This document shows positions 1-8,046 of a DNA stretch of 11,638 nt, in pieces (the stretch's first letter is position 1; each line of letters starts with the position of its first letter). The position numbers were made by a program, and so were the translations under genes. Under the pieces are notes generated by a model, which was given only the letters and a program-made list of their open reading frames with translations, was not told where the DNA came from and searched no databases. Source of the DNA: Pseudomonadota bacterium (GTDB taxonomy: Bacteria > Desulfobacterota > Desulfobulbia > Desulfobulbales > Desulfobulbaceae); the NCBI GenBank assembly GCA_009778235.1, contig WRKE01000277.1, positions 1 to 11,638 of the forward strand. The letters run 5' to 3'.

Positions 1-453
1 GAAGCGGCCCAGGTGGAGTCCCAGATCCGCAAGCAGGAGATCGATGTGGCTGACCGGCGGGTGCGTAGCCCGATCAACGGGATCGTGGATCAGAAATTTG
101 TCCAGCCGGGAGAATATGTTATTCCCGGCCAGCGGTTGTTTATTATCCACGACCCCAAAAAAGTATGGATCGAGGCGGAGATCAAGGAGACCAAGCTCAG
201 CCGTCTGCGGCCGGGGCAAGTGGTTGAGGTCAGTGTCGACGCCTACCCGGATCGCCGTTTCACCGGCCGCATCGAACGGATCGGCAACGCGGCCTCCGGT
301 GAATTCGCCCTGCTGCCAAGTCCCAATCCTTCCGGCAATTTCACCAAGATCACCCAGCGAGTGCCGGTGCGAATTGCCATCGAACAACCGGATGACAACC
401 CCCTGCGTCCGGGCATGATGGTTGAGGTGGACATTGAAACGATTCAGCGTTGA
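1..453 (+). CDS. EmrA/HlyD-type membrane fusion protein (3' part only)
   Basis: C-terminal 150 codons of the periplasmic adaptor of a tripartite efflux pump. The reading frame is open from base 1, so the gene begins upstream of the window; the internal GTG at 13 is not its start. Visible in order: the end of the coiled-coil hairpin, the lipoyl half-motif RSPINGIVDQKFVQPGEYV, the beta-barrel segment VWIEAEIKETKLSRLRPGQ, and the EmrA-like stretch FALLPSPNPSGNFTKITQRV followed by PVRIAI. These match the C-terminal half of E. coli EmrA closely, which favours an EmrA/FarA adaptor over an RND (AcrA) adaptor. Family role: it bridges the inner-membrane MFS permease and the outer-membrane channel. The last codons overlap the start of the outer-membrane factor gene, so the two are translationally linked. 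Substrate unknown. Confidence 0.93.
   Translation, partial: EAAQVESQIRKQEIDVADRRVRSPINGIVDQKFVQPGEYVIPGQRLFIIHDPKKVWIEAEIKETKLSRLRPGQVVEVSVDAYPDRRFTGRIERIGNAASGEFALLPSPNPSGNFTKITQRVPVRIAIEQPDDNPLRPGMMVEVDIETIQR
424..430 (+). promoter_or_regulatory. Ribosome binding site that sets the outer-membrane factor start
   Basis: GAGGTGG lies 3-9 bases before the TTG at 434, inside the last codons of the adaptor gene. This favours TTG 434 over the more upstream in-frame TTG at 422, which lacks such a site. Confidence 0.5.
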
Positions 454-1918
454 CCAGGCGCATTCCGAGTGCGGTCCCACCTCCTTGCGGGGGCGCGGCC
501 TGGCAAAGATTATTCGGGGTGCGCTTTTGCCGGTGGCCATGACCGCCCTGACCGGTTGCACGGTGGGGCCCGATTATGTCAAGCCCGAGGTGGAACTCGG
601 CCCATTGCACAATGCCGAGGCCGTGGCTTCCCGCTCATCCGCCCAGGGAGAGGTCCAGCTCGACCAGTGGTGGATGGGATTTAATGATCCGCAATTGGCC
701 CGGATTATCGAGCGGGTCTTCAAACAAAACCTGGATATGCAGGCCTCGCTGGAGCGGGTTGCCCAGGCGCGCGCCGTTGCCAAGGCATCGGGCGCGAAAC
801 TGCTGCCTGTTCTTGATGCCAACGCTCAAGCCGCGTACGAGCACGCGTCGCTTGAAGACCCGCTCGCAGCCGTCGCCAATACAGCCGGTTTCCCACGGTA
901 CATGGAACTGTACAACGTTGGACTCAGCGCCTCTTGGGAAATCGACCTGTTCGGTGGGCTCAGGCGTCAGGAAGAATCGGCATTGGCCATGGCCGGTGCC
1001 GCCGAGGCGATGCACACGGGGGTACGAATCTCGGTCGCGGCAGAGGCTGCCGATACCTATTTCAGGATTCGCGGGGATCAGGCGCAATTGCAGGCCATTG
1101 AAGCCCGGATTGCCAATGAGACCGACTTGCTGGCAATGTTGAAGGAGCAGAGGGATCATGGCCTGGCCACCGACCGGGAAGTGGCGCAGGGTAAAGCATT
1201 GCTGGCCCATACCCAAGGGGCGGGAGCGCTGTTGCGGATCGATCTTGAAGCGCAGTTGAATCGCATTGATGTCCTTATGGGGGTACAACCAGGAACCTAT
1301 GCCGGTGAGTTGAGCGTTCCTGCAGCCGTCCCCGCGGTGCCGCGAATAACCGCGCAGTCTTCTGATTTTTTGCGCCGTCGTCCGGATGTCATTGTCGCCG
1401 AACGGAGCTTGGCCGCTGCCAACGCGCGGATCGGGGCCGCTCTTGCCGGCTATTATCCGACAATCTCCTTGTCTGGTCTGTTGGGATATGAAAGCTATGT
1501 TGCCAGCCATCTGTTCAAAAATGATACATTTCAACCAATTGCAGCTATGGGTCTGCGCTGGCGGCTGTTCGATTTCGGCCGGGTTGACGCGGAAGTCGCC
1601 CAGGCCGATGCCGCGACCCGTGAAGCGCTTATCCGCTACCGGCAGGTAGTCTTGCGTGCCGCCGAAGATGTCGAGAACGCCTGTGTCTCGCTCGTGCAGC
1701 TTGAAGCCTACCGTCAAAATGTGACGGAACAGATCAATGCCTTGACCCAGGTCTACGAGGACTCGAAAACAGCCTATCGTGCCGGAATGATTCCCCTGAC
1801 CGATGTGTTGGATGCCGACAGGCAACTGCTTGTCGCGGAAAGCGAACTGCCCCGCGCCCAGGCCGATGCCGCCCGCTCCGCTGTCCGTTTGTTCAGATCG
1901 CTGGGCGGGGGATGGTGA
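434..1918 (+). CDS. Outer-membrane efflux lipoprotein, NodT/TolC family
   Basis: Outer-membrane channel subunit of the tripartite pump, about 494 residues, typical for the NodT group of TolC-like factors. The N-terminus carries a hydrophobic signal ending in the lipobox LTGC (Cys 42 from this start), followed by the family signature TVGPDYVKPEVE and then DQWWMGFNDPQLARII. The second half repeats the fold with RRRPDVIVAERSLAAANARI, a FDFGRVDAEVAQADAATREA segment and a long C-terminal helix. It should be lipid-modified at the Cys and form a trimeric barrel plus periplasmic tunnel. Start: TTG 434 with a GAGG site overlaps the adaptor gene by 20 bp; it gives a long n-region, so TTG 422 or TTG 485 remain possible. 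The order adaptor-channel-permease is less usual than having the permease next to the adaptor. Confidence 0.9.
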   Translation: MKRFSVDQAHSECGPTSLRGRGLAKIIRGALLPVAMTALTGCTVGPDYVKPEVELGPLHNAEAVASRSSAQGEVQLDQWWMGFNDPQLARIIERVFKQNLDMQASLERVAQARAVAKASGAKLLPVLDANAQAAYEHASLEDPLAAVANTAGFPRYMELYNVGLSASWEIDLFGGLRRQEESALAMAGAAEAMHTGVRISVAAEAADTYFRIRGDQAQLQAIEARIANETDLLAMLKEQRDHGLATDREVAQGKALLAHTQGAGALLRIDLEAQLNRIDVLMGVQPGTYAGELSVPAAVPAVPRITAQSSDFLRRRPDVIVAERSLAAANARIGAALAGYYPTISLSGLLGYESYVASHLFKNDTFQPIAAMGLRWRLFDFGRVDAEVAQADAATREALIRYRQVVLRAAEDVENACVSLVQLEAYRQNVTEQINALTQVYEDSKTAYRAGMIPLTDVLDADRQLLVAESELPRAQADAARSAVRLFRSLGGGW

Positions 1919-1939
1919 TGCGCTTGTTCACAGGCTATC

Positions 1940-1945
1940 GAGGTG
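1940..1945 (+). promoter_or_regulatory. Ribosome binding site that sets the permease start
   Basis: GAGGTG, ending 4 bases before the GTG at 1950. It supports starting the permease there; the frame is open further upstream, but that would place its N-terminus inside the channel gene. Confidence 0.55.
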
Positions 1946-1949
1946 TACA

Positions 1950-3539
1950 GTGGCTCAGGTGACGGCCGAAGAACTGGCCGCCCGCTACGGTGGCGCGTAC
2001 AAGTGGTACGTTTCGTTGACGGTCCTGATGGGGCTTATAGCGATGATAGCCTCAGCCACCATCGTCAACGTGGCGATGCCCGACATCATGGGCGAGTTCG
2101 GCATGGGCCAGGATCAGGTCCAATGGCTGTCAACGGCTTTTCTCGCCTCGATGACCGCCGCCATGCTGGCGGCAACGTGGGCGGTCAAAGCATTCGGGAG
2201 CCGGGGGGCCTACAATATATCGCTCATCGCCTTCGTGATTGGTTCTCTCCTGGGAGCGTTCAGCACCAACGATATTATCTTGATTGTTGCCCGGATAATC
2301 CAAGGCGCCGCCGCTGGGTTGGCCCAGCCTCTGGGCATGGTGGCCATGTTCCAGGTTTTCCCGCCCAACCGGCGTGGTTCCGCCATGGGGCTTTACGGCA
2401 TGGGGGTCATCTTGGCCCCGGCACTTGGTCCCACTGTCGGTGGCATGCTCGTTGACAACTACTCATGGCACTATGTGTTTTTTCTTGGCCTGCCGTTTTG
2501 TGCCGCGGGTCTCGTGTTGTCTTCGATGTTTCTGGGGACGGCCACGGAAAGTAAACGGCCCCCCTTCGATTGGCTCGGCTTCATCCTGTTGTCGGTGAGT
2601 ACCGCCACCTTTCTCGCGGGCCTGTCCAATGGGCAGCGTATGGGCTGGGATTCGGCCTTCGTGCAAGGGGCGTTCTGCCTGGCAGCAGTCACCATGTGTG
2701 CCTTCGTGGTACAGGAACGGCGCACCGCAACCCCGCTGCTCGCCCTTGACGTGTACTACAACTCGCGATTTGTCGCCGCCTCGGTCGTCGGGTTCATTCT
2801 GGGTATGGGGGTCTATGGCTCCACCTATCTGGTGCCGCTTTTTGTCCAGACGATCCAAGGGTATACCCCGACCGAATCAGGACTTCTCCTGATGCCCGCC
2901 GGTATCGCGTTGGGTCTTGTCTTTCCCCTGGCCGGACGATTAAGCGACCGGTTTCCACCGTATCTCCTGATTTTTGTGGGGATGGCTTTGTTTGCGGTCT
3001 CCAGCTATCTCATGAGTTACGTCGACACGGATATCGCATTCTGGACCTTTGCCTGGTACGTCGTGATCGGGCGAATTGGTTTGGGGTTCATCCTGCCGTC
3101 CCTCAATAGTGGTGCGCTCAGGGTGTTGGATCATCATCTGATCAGCGACGGAGCCGGGGCGATCAATTTTATCCGTCAATTGGGTGGCGCGATCGGGGTT
3201 GATGTTCTCTCGGTCTATCTGGAGCGGGAGACAACTTTTTATGCGCATGAACTCAACGCCATGCAAACAGGCGGCCACGCCGCCTCCACCCTCATGCACC
3301 AGCTGGCCGTGGCCCTTGACCGGGCCGGGGTGGCCGGCCATGTCGCCGCCGAAGAGGGCAAACGCTTCTTGTCGCACATGATCGCGGCCCAGGCCAATGT
3401 TATGGGCTTTCGCGAGAGTTTTTTGTTTGTGGCCATCATATTTTTTGTGGCGCTTTTTCCCACCTGGTACATGCGGGTGAAACAGCCGTCTCGGCCAACC
3501 CAGGCACGTCAACCGACGTACTTGAAATCAGCAAAATAG
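1950..3539 (+). CDS. DHA2-family MFS drug-efflux permease (EmrB/QacA type)
   Basis: Inner-membrane proton-driven multidrug exporter of the major facilitator superfamily, 529 residues, the size expected for 14-helix DHA2 members. From the GTG start the sequence shows the first helix with TIVNVAMP (residues 37-44), the DQVQWLSTAFLA segment before helix 2, and antiporter motif C around LAPALGPTVGG with the following NYSWHYVFFL. Many further hydrophobic segments follow, with a long soluble loop near residues 430-470. The Asp normally found in helix 1 (LDxTIVNVA) is Ser 35 here. The gene lies 31 bp after the channel gene and shares its operon with the EmrA-like adaptor, so export is probably directly to the outside. 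Substrates could be hydrophobic toxins, uncouplers, bile salts or fatty acids; the sequence does not decide. Confidence 0.93.
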   Translation: MAQVTAEELAARYGGAYKWYVSLTVLMGLIAMIASATIVNVAMPDIMGEFGMGQDQVQWLSTAFLASMTAAMLAATWAVKAFGSRGAYNISLIAFVIGSLLGAFSTNDIILIVARIIQGAAAGLAQPLGMVAMFQVFPPNRRGSAMGLYGMGVILAPALGPTVGGMLVDNYSWHYVFFLGLPFCAAGLVLSSMFLGTATESKRPPFDWLGFILLSVSTATFLAGLSNGQRMGWDSAFVQGAFCLAAVTMCAFVVQERRTATPLLALDVYYNSRFVAASVVGFILGMGVYGSTYLVPLFVQTIQGYTPTESGLLLMPAGIALGLVFPLAGRLSDRFPPYLLIFVGMALFAVSSYLMSYVDTDIAFWTFAWYVVIGRIGLGFILPSLNSGALRVLDHHLISDGAGAINFIRQLGGAIGVDVLSVYLERETTFYAHELNAMQTGGHAASTLMHQLAVALDRAGVAGHVAAEEGKRFLSHMIAAQANVMGFRESFLFVAIIFFVALFPTWYMRVKQPSRPTQARQPTYLKSAK

Positions 3540-3549
3540 GTAATCACCG

Positions 3550-3990
3550 ATGTTCGACACCATTCTCGTTGCCGTTGATGCCTCTGCCCAAAGGGGTGGA
3601 GTCCTGCTCCATGCGGCGGAGATAACCCGCCGTTTTTCCGCCAGGCTCCACCTGGTTTCCGTGTATGATATCGGTCAGTTGAGTGAGGCCAAGGTGCCTG
3701 GACCGAGCCCGGAAATTTTTGAAACCCTGGCAGCGGAAAGCAAAAGGCCGCTGGAAGAGGCGCAAAAAGAACTCGCCGCCATGGGTATTAGGTCGCAATG
3801 CCATTTTCTGGAAGGTTCGGTCATCGAGCAGATCGCGCTGCTGGCCCAAAGCTTAGAGGCCGACCTGGTTGTCATGGGGCATCGCTATGTTACCGGGCTG
3901 CGGCGGTTACTGGGAAGTTCGGCGGCCAAGGGTCTGATCGACAGGGCGCCATGCAGCGTCCTGATCGTCAGGGACGACAAGCTGGTTTGA
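3550..3990 (+). CDS. Universal stress protein, UspA family
   Basis: Small cytoplasmic single-domain Usp of 146 residues, the usual length. It starts with the family signature MFDTILVAVDAS, where the Asp at 10 normally contacts nucleotide, and ends with CSVLIVRD. The ATP-binding signature G-x2-G-x9-G-S/T is only partly kept: residues 110-124 read GHRYVTGLRRLLGSS, so the second glycine is Tyr 113 and the spacing is one residue short, although GS is present. ATP binding is therefore uncertain. The start is 10 bp after the permease stop, so it is almost surely the last gene of the efflux operon. The exact role is unknown; Usp proteins are generally linked to survival under stress or arrested growth. 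Confidence 0.93.
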   Translation: MFDTILVAVDASAQRGGVLLHAAEITRRFSARLHLVSVYDIGQLSEAKVPGPSPEIFETLAAESKRPLEEAQKELAAMGIRSQCHFLEGSVIEQIALLAQSLEADLVVMGHRYVTGLRRLLGSSAAKGLIDRAPCSVLIVRDDKLV

Positions 3991-4078
3991 GGCCAATGAG
4001 CTGATCCGATTTTGCTTTTCCCGGCGGCGGCCTGATTTTTGTTTTTTTAATTTGCACAGTAATTTGCCGCCATGGTAA

Positions 4079-4107
4079 TTGACAGACTTTCAACCGTTTC
4101 TGATTGT
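4079..4107 (+). promoter_or_regulatory. Possible sigma-70 promoter for the TerB/J-domain gene
   Basis: A perfect -35 hexamer TTGACA (4079-4084) is followed after 17 bp by GATTGT, a poor -10. It would give a leader of about 100 bases before the gene at 4219. The 228-bp gap 3991-4218 otherwise shows only a T-rich stretch (4035-4052) after a GC-rich run, which could be a weak terminator for the efflux operon; no clean stem was found. Confidence 0.3.
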
Positions 4108-4206
4108 GGCGCGGGATTCTGGCCAGGGCCGCCCCCATGCAAATGATCGCGCTATCAGGCCCGCTTTGCCGTCGGGTGGCCACGCGAGCCTATCTTTTAA
4201 TTTTTT

Positions 4207-4212
4207 AGGAAA
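4207..4212 (+). promoter_or_regulatory. Ribosome binding site supporting a TTG start
   Basis: AGGAAA lies 7-12 bases before the TTG at 4219. No in-frame ATG precedes the first membrane helix, so this site is the main support for the TTG start. Confidence 0.55.
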
Positions 4213-4218
4213 TCTGAT

Positions 4219-5064
4219 TTGGAGTATTACCGACAACAAAATCAACTGGGCTGTGGCGGTTGTCTGCTGATTCTCGCCATCGTGGCCCTGGTCACCGGCG
4301 GGGCTCCGGGCCTGCTCAACCTGTTCGGCTTTCTGCTCTATTCCGGCTTGGCCGGGGTGCTGGTGCTGTTCGCCGCCTTCTGGGGCTTTACCTATTACAT
4401 GCGCCGGAAGGTCGTCCAGTACCAGGCCTCGCAGACCGAAAGCCACAACCGCTTTGTCTTTTTGCTGGTCAACATCCTGGTGAAAATCGCCCAGGTCGAC
4501 GGCCATTTCACCCGGGCGGAATTAAGCGCCATCCTCAATTTTTTCCAGTACCATCTCCGCTACAATCAGGAGCGGATGTACTGGGTCAAGCAACTGGTCA
4601 AGGAGGCGCGGGGAAATCCCACGGACCTGCGTTATCTGCTGGAGGAGTTCCGCAACACATTTGCCTATGAACCCCGGCTGATCCTCCTGGAGCTCATCTA
4701 CCAGCTCGTCCATACCAAGCAGCCGCCGGCCGCCGATGAACTGCGCCTGGCCCGCGAGGTCGCCCGGATCCTGCAGATTTCGGTCTATGATCAGCGGACC
4801 ATCGAGGCCAAGTACATGTACCGCCAGCGGCAGGAGGCCGCCAGCGCCGGCCAGTTGGAGGAGCAGTACTACGCGGTGCTCGGCCTGGAGCCCGGCGCCG
4901 ATTTCGCCGAAATAAAGAAGGCGTACCGGAAATTGTCCATGCAGTACCATCCGGACAAGGTCGGCCATCTGGGCGAGGAGTTCAAGCAGGTGGCCGAGGA
5001 GAAGATGAAGGAAATCAACGTGGCGTACGGCTATTTCGAGAAGAAGTTCGCGGGCGGCAGATAG
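4219..5064 (+). CDS. Membrane-anchored TerB/J-domain co-chaperone, DjlA-like
   Basis: 281-residue protein with the DjlA order of parts: N-terminal membrane anchor, TerB-like helical domain, C-terminal J domain. Two hydrophobic segments, about residues 14-28 and 34-60, follow a short N-terminus carrying CGGC (12-15). The TerB-like region (about 77-200) includes VKIAQVDGHFTRAEL, with an acidic loop typical of TerB. The J domain (217-281) begins YYAVLGLEPGADFAEIKKAY and keeps the HPD tripeptide at 244-246, needed to stimulate DnaK ATPase. Family knowledge: DjlA-type proteins recruit DnaK to the inner face of the membrane and are linked to envelope stress and capsule control. E. coli DjlA has one membrane span, so two here would change the topology; the J domain must remain cytoplasmic to meet DnaK. 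The target is unknown. Confidence 0.87.
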   Translation: MEYYRQQNQLGCGGCLLILAIVALVTGGAPGLLNLFGFLLYSGLAGVLVLFAAFWGFTYYMRRKVVQYQASQTESHNRFVFLLVNILVKIAQVDGHFTRAELSAILNFFQYHLRYNQERMYWVKQLVKEARGNPTDLRYLLEEFRNTFAYEPRLILLELIYQLVHTKQPPAADELRLAREVARILQISVYDQRTIEAKYMYRQRQEAASAGQLEEQYYAVLGLEPGADFAEIKKAYRKLSMQYHPDKVGHLGEEFKQVAEEKMKEINVAYGYFEKKFAGGR

Positions 5065-5153
5065 CTGTGGCGGACAGCGGGAGAGGCAGCGGCTCAAATC
5101 AGCGGCGTTTCGATGGCGTACGTCCCACCAACCTAAACGAGAGAGGGCGAGCA

Positions 5154-6338
5154 ATGAGCGGTGTGGCTAAGAAGATGCGGGCATTTACGGAGCAATCCTC
5201 CTGGATCCGGAAGATGTTTGAGGAAGGGGCCCGGATGAAGGCAGAGTTCGGCGCTGACAAGGTGTTTGATTTCAGCATCGGCAACCCCGATGTGCCGCCG
5301 CCGGCCAAATTTTATACCGTGCTCCGTGAACTGGCCGCCAATGAGCAGCCGGGGGTGCATGGCTACATGCCCAACGCGGGCTTTCCCTTTGTCCGTGAGG
5401 CCCTGGCCAAGCGGCTCGGGGCTGAGCAGGGCGTTGCCTTTGAGGCCAATGACATCCTCATGACCTGCGGCGCCGCCGGCGGACTGAACCTGATTTTCAA
5501 GGCCTTGCTCGATCCCGGCGACGAGGTGATCATCCTTGCGCCTTTTTTCGTCGAATATACATTCTATATCGACAACCACGGCGGTGTGCCCAAGATCGTG
5601 CCCACGGACCAGGACTTCAACCTCGACCTGGCGGCGATCGAGGCGGCGCTGAGCCCCAAGACCAAGGTTGTGCTGGTCAACTCGCCCCACAATCCCACCG
5701 GCCAGATCTATTCGGCGGCCTCGCTCGGCCAGCTCGGCCAGATGCTTGACGCGGCGGGCAAGCGGTTGGGCACGACCATCTTTCTGGTGTCCGACGAGCC
5801 CTACCGCAACATCGTCTTCGACGGCCACACCGTGCCGCCGTTGATGCCCACCACCACCAACGCCATCATCGCCTCCTCCTATTCGAAGGAGCTGGCCCTG
5901 CCCGGCGAGCGCATCGGCTATCTCGCCGTTCATCCCGCCATGGCCGGCAAGGCGGAGGTGATCGGGGCGCTGACTCTGGCTAACCGCATTCTCGGTTTCG
6001 TCAATGCCCCGGCCTTGATGCAGCGGGCCGTGGCGCAGTTGCAGGACGTGTCGTCGGACAGCTCGGTCTATGCCCGGCGGCTGGAGGTGTTCTGCAAGGT
6101 GCTGGACGAGGCGGGCTTGACCTATGTCCGTCCCAAGGGAGCCTTTTACCTCTTCCCCAAGTCGCCGATTGATGATGTCGAATTCTGCCGCCTGCTGGCC
6201 GAGCAGAAAATCCTGGCCGTGCCGGGCCGCGGTTTCGGCTTGCCCGGCTATTTCCGCCTGTCGTTCTGCATCGACGAGAAGGTGATCGCCGGTTCGGTCG
6301 AGGGCTTTAAGAAGGCGATGGCGCAGGCCAAAAAATAG
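5154..6338 (+). CDS. PLP-dependent aminotransferase, class I/II (fold type I)
   Basis: 394-residue cytoplasmic transaminase, normal family length. Signature residues are in place: IGNPD near 42-46, NSPHNPTG (176-183) with the PLP-ring Asn 180, SDEPY (213-217) with Asp 214 and Tyr 217, the Schiff-base lysine in SSYSKELALPGERIGY (Lys 245), the phosphate-binding Arg 253, and the substrate-carboxylate Arg 368 in YFRLSF. Start ATG 5154 has GAGAGGG six bases upstream; an open extension back to 5067 lacks family similarity. It transfers an amino group between an amino acid and a 2-oxo acid. The sequence resembles the aspartate/alanine aminotransferase-like group, but the substrate cannot be fixed. 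It lies 89 bp after the J-domain gene, probably co-transcribed, and is followed by a strong terminator. Confidence 0.93.
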   Translation: MSGVAKKMRAFTEQSSWIRKMFEEGARMKAEFGADKVFDFSIGNPDVPPPAKFYTVLRELAANEQPGVHGYMPNAGFPFVREALAKRLGAEQGVAFEANDILMTCGAAGGLNLIFKALLDPGDEVIILAPFFVEYTFYIDNHGGVPKIVPTDQDFNLDLAAIEAALSPKTKVVLVNSPHNPTGQIYSAASLGQLGQMLDAAGKRLGTTIFLVSDEPYRNIVFDGHTVPPLMPTTTNAIIASSYSKELALPGERIGYLAVHPAMAGKAEVIGALTLANRILGFVNAPALMQRAVAQLQDVSSDSSVYARRLEVFCKVLDEAGLTYVRPKGAFYLFPKSPIDDVEFCRLLAEQKILAVPGRGFGLPGYFRLSFCIDEKVIAGSVEGFKKAMAQAKK

Positions 6339-6364
6339 GCTGTCCCTGGCTCCTTCCGCAACAA

Positions 6365-6406
6365 ACAAAAAAGCCGTCTTCGCGAAGAAGACGGCTTTTT
6401 TTGTTT
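6365..6406. terminator. Hairpin terminator, probably bidirectional
   Basis: Ten-bp perfect stem AAGCCGTCTT (6371-6380) / AAGACGGCTT (6388-6397) with a 7-nt loop that can pair further (CTTCGCGAAG). It is flanked by an A tract on the left and a T tract on the right, so it can stop the aminotransferase transcript on the plus strand and the converging glmM transcript on the minus strand. Confidence 0.88.
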
Positions 6407-6481
6407 TCCTTGCCTGGTCTTTATTCTTGGCTCATACTATTTCCTCTTGGCAATGCAGTGGGTCACGATAGGAACATATTG

Positions 6482-6523
6482 ATTTTTAATGAAAAAAATA
6501 AGAATATTTTTTTCATTAAAAAT
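6482..6523. repeat. AT-only perfect inverted repeat
   Basis: A perfect 19-bp inverted repeat: left arm 6482-6500, right arm 6505-6523, 4-nt loop AGAA. Each arm has one G or C; all other pairs are A-T. It sits in the 228-bp gap between the converging aminotransferase and glmM genes, about 80 bp beyond the shared terminator. It lacks the GC-rich stem of an intrinsic terminator. It might be an auxiliary terminator/3'-end stabiliser for glmM mRNA or a cruciform-forming site; the function is not known. Confidence 0.75.
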
Positions 6524-6632
6524 AGGAAATGATATCATGGGAGCATCGCTTCCATACCCGAGATGAAAGTCTGAAAGCTTCTTGAACGGTTGACCGCGAC
6601 TTCCATATGCGGGGCAATGCGCCGCGCCGCGT

Positions 6633-7985
6633 CTATCCCCGATCCGCCTTGCGGATGACCTCGCACAGGTCATGGGCGATGGCGGTGATTTCCTGCTCGT
6701 CCTCACCCTCGGTCATCACCCGGATCACCGGTTCGGTGCCCGAAGCACGGACCAGGATGCGGCCGCTGGCGCCCAATTGGACTCTCGCCCTGGCCAGCGC
6801 CTCGGCAAAGCCGGGGATGTGTTCTGGCGCTACGCTCGAGGCCATGCGCACGTTCCTCAACACCTGGGGGAAGGTGGACATGATCGTGGCCAATTCGGAA
6901 AGGGGTTTGTTTTTCTTGATCATGATCGCCAGCAACTGCAGGGCCGCCAGGGTGCCGTCGCCGGTGGTGTTGTGGTCGAGGAAGACCAGGTGGCCTGATT
7001 GCTCGCCCCCGAAGTTGTAGCCCTTGGCCCGCATGGCCTCGACCACGTAACGGTCGCCCACCTGGGTGCGCACCATCAGGCCGCCCATGGCGTGCATGGC
7101 CTGCTCCAGGCCCATGTTGCTCATCACCGTGGCAACCAGGGTCTTTTTCTTCAGCTTGCGGCGGTGCATCAGTTCGTTGGCGCAGATGGCCATGATATGG
7201 TCGCCGTCGACAATGTTGCCGTGCTCGTCGCAGACGATCAGCCGGTCGCCGTCACCATCCAGGGCCAAGCCGATATCGGCCCCCAACTGTTTGACCTTGG
7301 CGGCCATCAGCTCCGGATGCAGGGCGCCGCATTCGTGGTTGATATTCTTGCCGTCCGGGGCGACGCCGATGGTGGTCACCTTGGCGCCCAACTCCGCGAA
7401 GACGTGGGGTGCAACCTTGTAGGTGGCGCCATGGGCGCAGTCGAGGACGATGTGGAAATCGTCGAGCACATAGTCTTTGGGAAAGGTGTTCTTCAGGTAG
7501 ACGATGTAGCGGCCGGCGGCATCCTCGATCCGCGAGGCCTTGCCGACCTCGTCGGCCACCGGCCGGAGCGCGGCCATTTTCTGCGAGAAGATCAAATCCT
7601 CGATGTCGGCCTCCAGCTCGTCGGGCAATTTAAAACCGTCGCCGGAAAAGATCTTGATGCCATTGTCTTGAAAGGGATTGTGCGAGGCCGAGATCACCAC
7701 CCCGGCGTCGGCCCGCATCGAGGTGGTGATAAAGGCGATGCCCGGGGTGGGCAGGGGGCCGACCAGTTGGACGTTGACCCCCATGGAGCAGATGCCGGCG
7801 GCCAGGGCGTTTTCGATCATGTAGCCGGAAAGCCGTGTGTCTTTGCCGATAACAATGGTGTTGCCCTTCACTCGGTTCTTGACGATGAAGGCAATGGCCC
7901 GGCCTATCTGCATGGCGATTTCCGAGGTCATGGGATAGATATTGGCCACACCGCGTACGCCGTCGGTTCCGAAGAGTTTTTTCAT
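6633..7985 (-). CDS. glmM: Phosphoglucosamine mutase GlmM
   Basis: Converts glucosamine-6-phosphate to glucosamine-1-phosphate, the step before UDP-GlcNAc and hence peptidoglycan and LPS. 450 residues, standard length, complete. All four alpha-D-phosphohexomutase motifs are visible: the N-terminal MKKLFGTDGVRG, the active-site phosphoserine loop VVISASHNP with Ser 101, the metal loop DGDGDR with Asp 243/245/247, the sugar-binding GGEQSGH (326-332), and the phosphate-binding RASGTEPVIRVM near 413-424. GlmM itself must be activated by phosphorylation of that serine. It is last in the minus-strand cdaA-cdaR-glmM cluster, 61 bp after cdaR. In Firmicutes CdaA and GlmM interact and GlmM inhibits the cyclase, so the neighbourhood suggests the same link here (inference). 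Confidence 0.97.
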   Translation of the reverse strand: MKKLFGTDGVRGVANIYPMTSEIAMQIGRAIAFIVKNRVKGNTIVIGKDTRLSGYMIENALAAGICSMGVNVQLVGPLPTPGIAFITTSMRADAGVVISASHNPFQDNGIKIFSGDGFKLPDELEADIEDLIFSQKMAALRPVADEVGKASRIEDAAGRYIVYLKNTFPKDYVLDDFHIVLDCAHGATYKVAPHVFAELGAKVTTIGVAPDGKNINHECGALHPELMAAKVKQLGADIGLALDGDGDRLIVCDEHGNIVDGDHIMAICANELMHRRKLKKKTLVATVMSNMGLEQAMHAMGGLMVRTQVGDRYVVEAMRAKGYNFGGEQSGHLVFLDHNTTGDGTLAALQLLAIMIKKNKPLSELATIMSTFPQVLRNVRMASSVAPEHIPGFAEALARARVQLGASGRILVRASGTEPVIRVMTEGEDEQEITAIAHDLCEVIRKADRG

Positions 7986-8046
7986 GGATGGGTCCTGTCA
8001 GGGTTGAGAGGAAAACGGATTCTTGGGGGAGAACAAAAAAGCATGG

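Noticed and set aside
635..1825. Long minus-strand open frame (396 codons) opposite the channel gene
   Set aside because: Antisense to a clear NodT/TolC-family protein; no signature of its own.
4030..4161. Inverted pair GGCCTGA / TCAGGCC and a T-rich tract after the usp gene as a terminator
   Set aside because: The arms are more than 100 bp apart and only 7 bp; no compact stem precedes the T tract.
5133..6368. Long minus-strand open frame (411 codons) opposite the aminotransferase
   Set aside because: Typical antisense open frame of a GC-rich gene; the plus-strand protein has all catalytic motifs.
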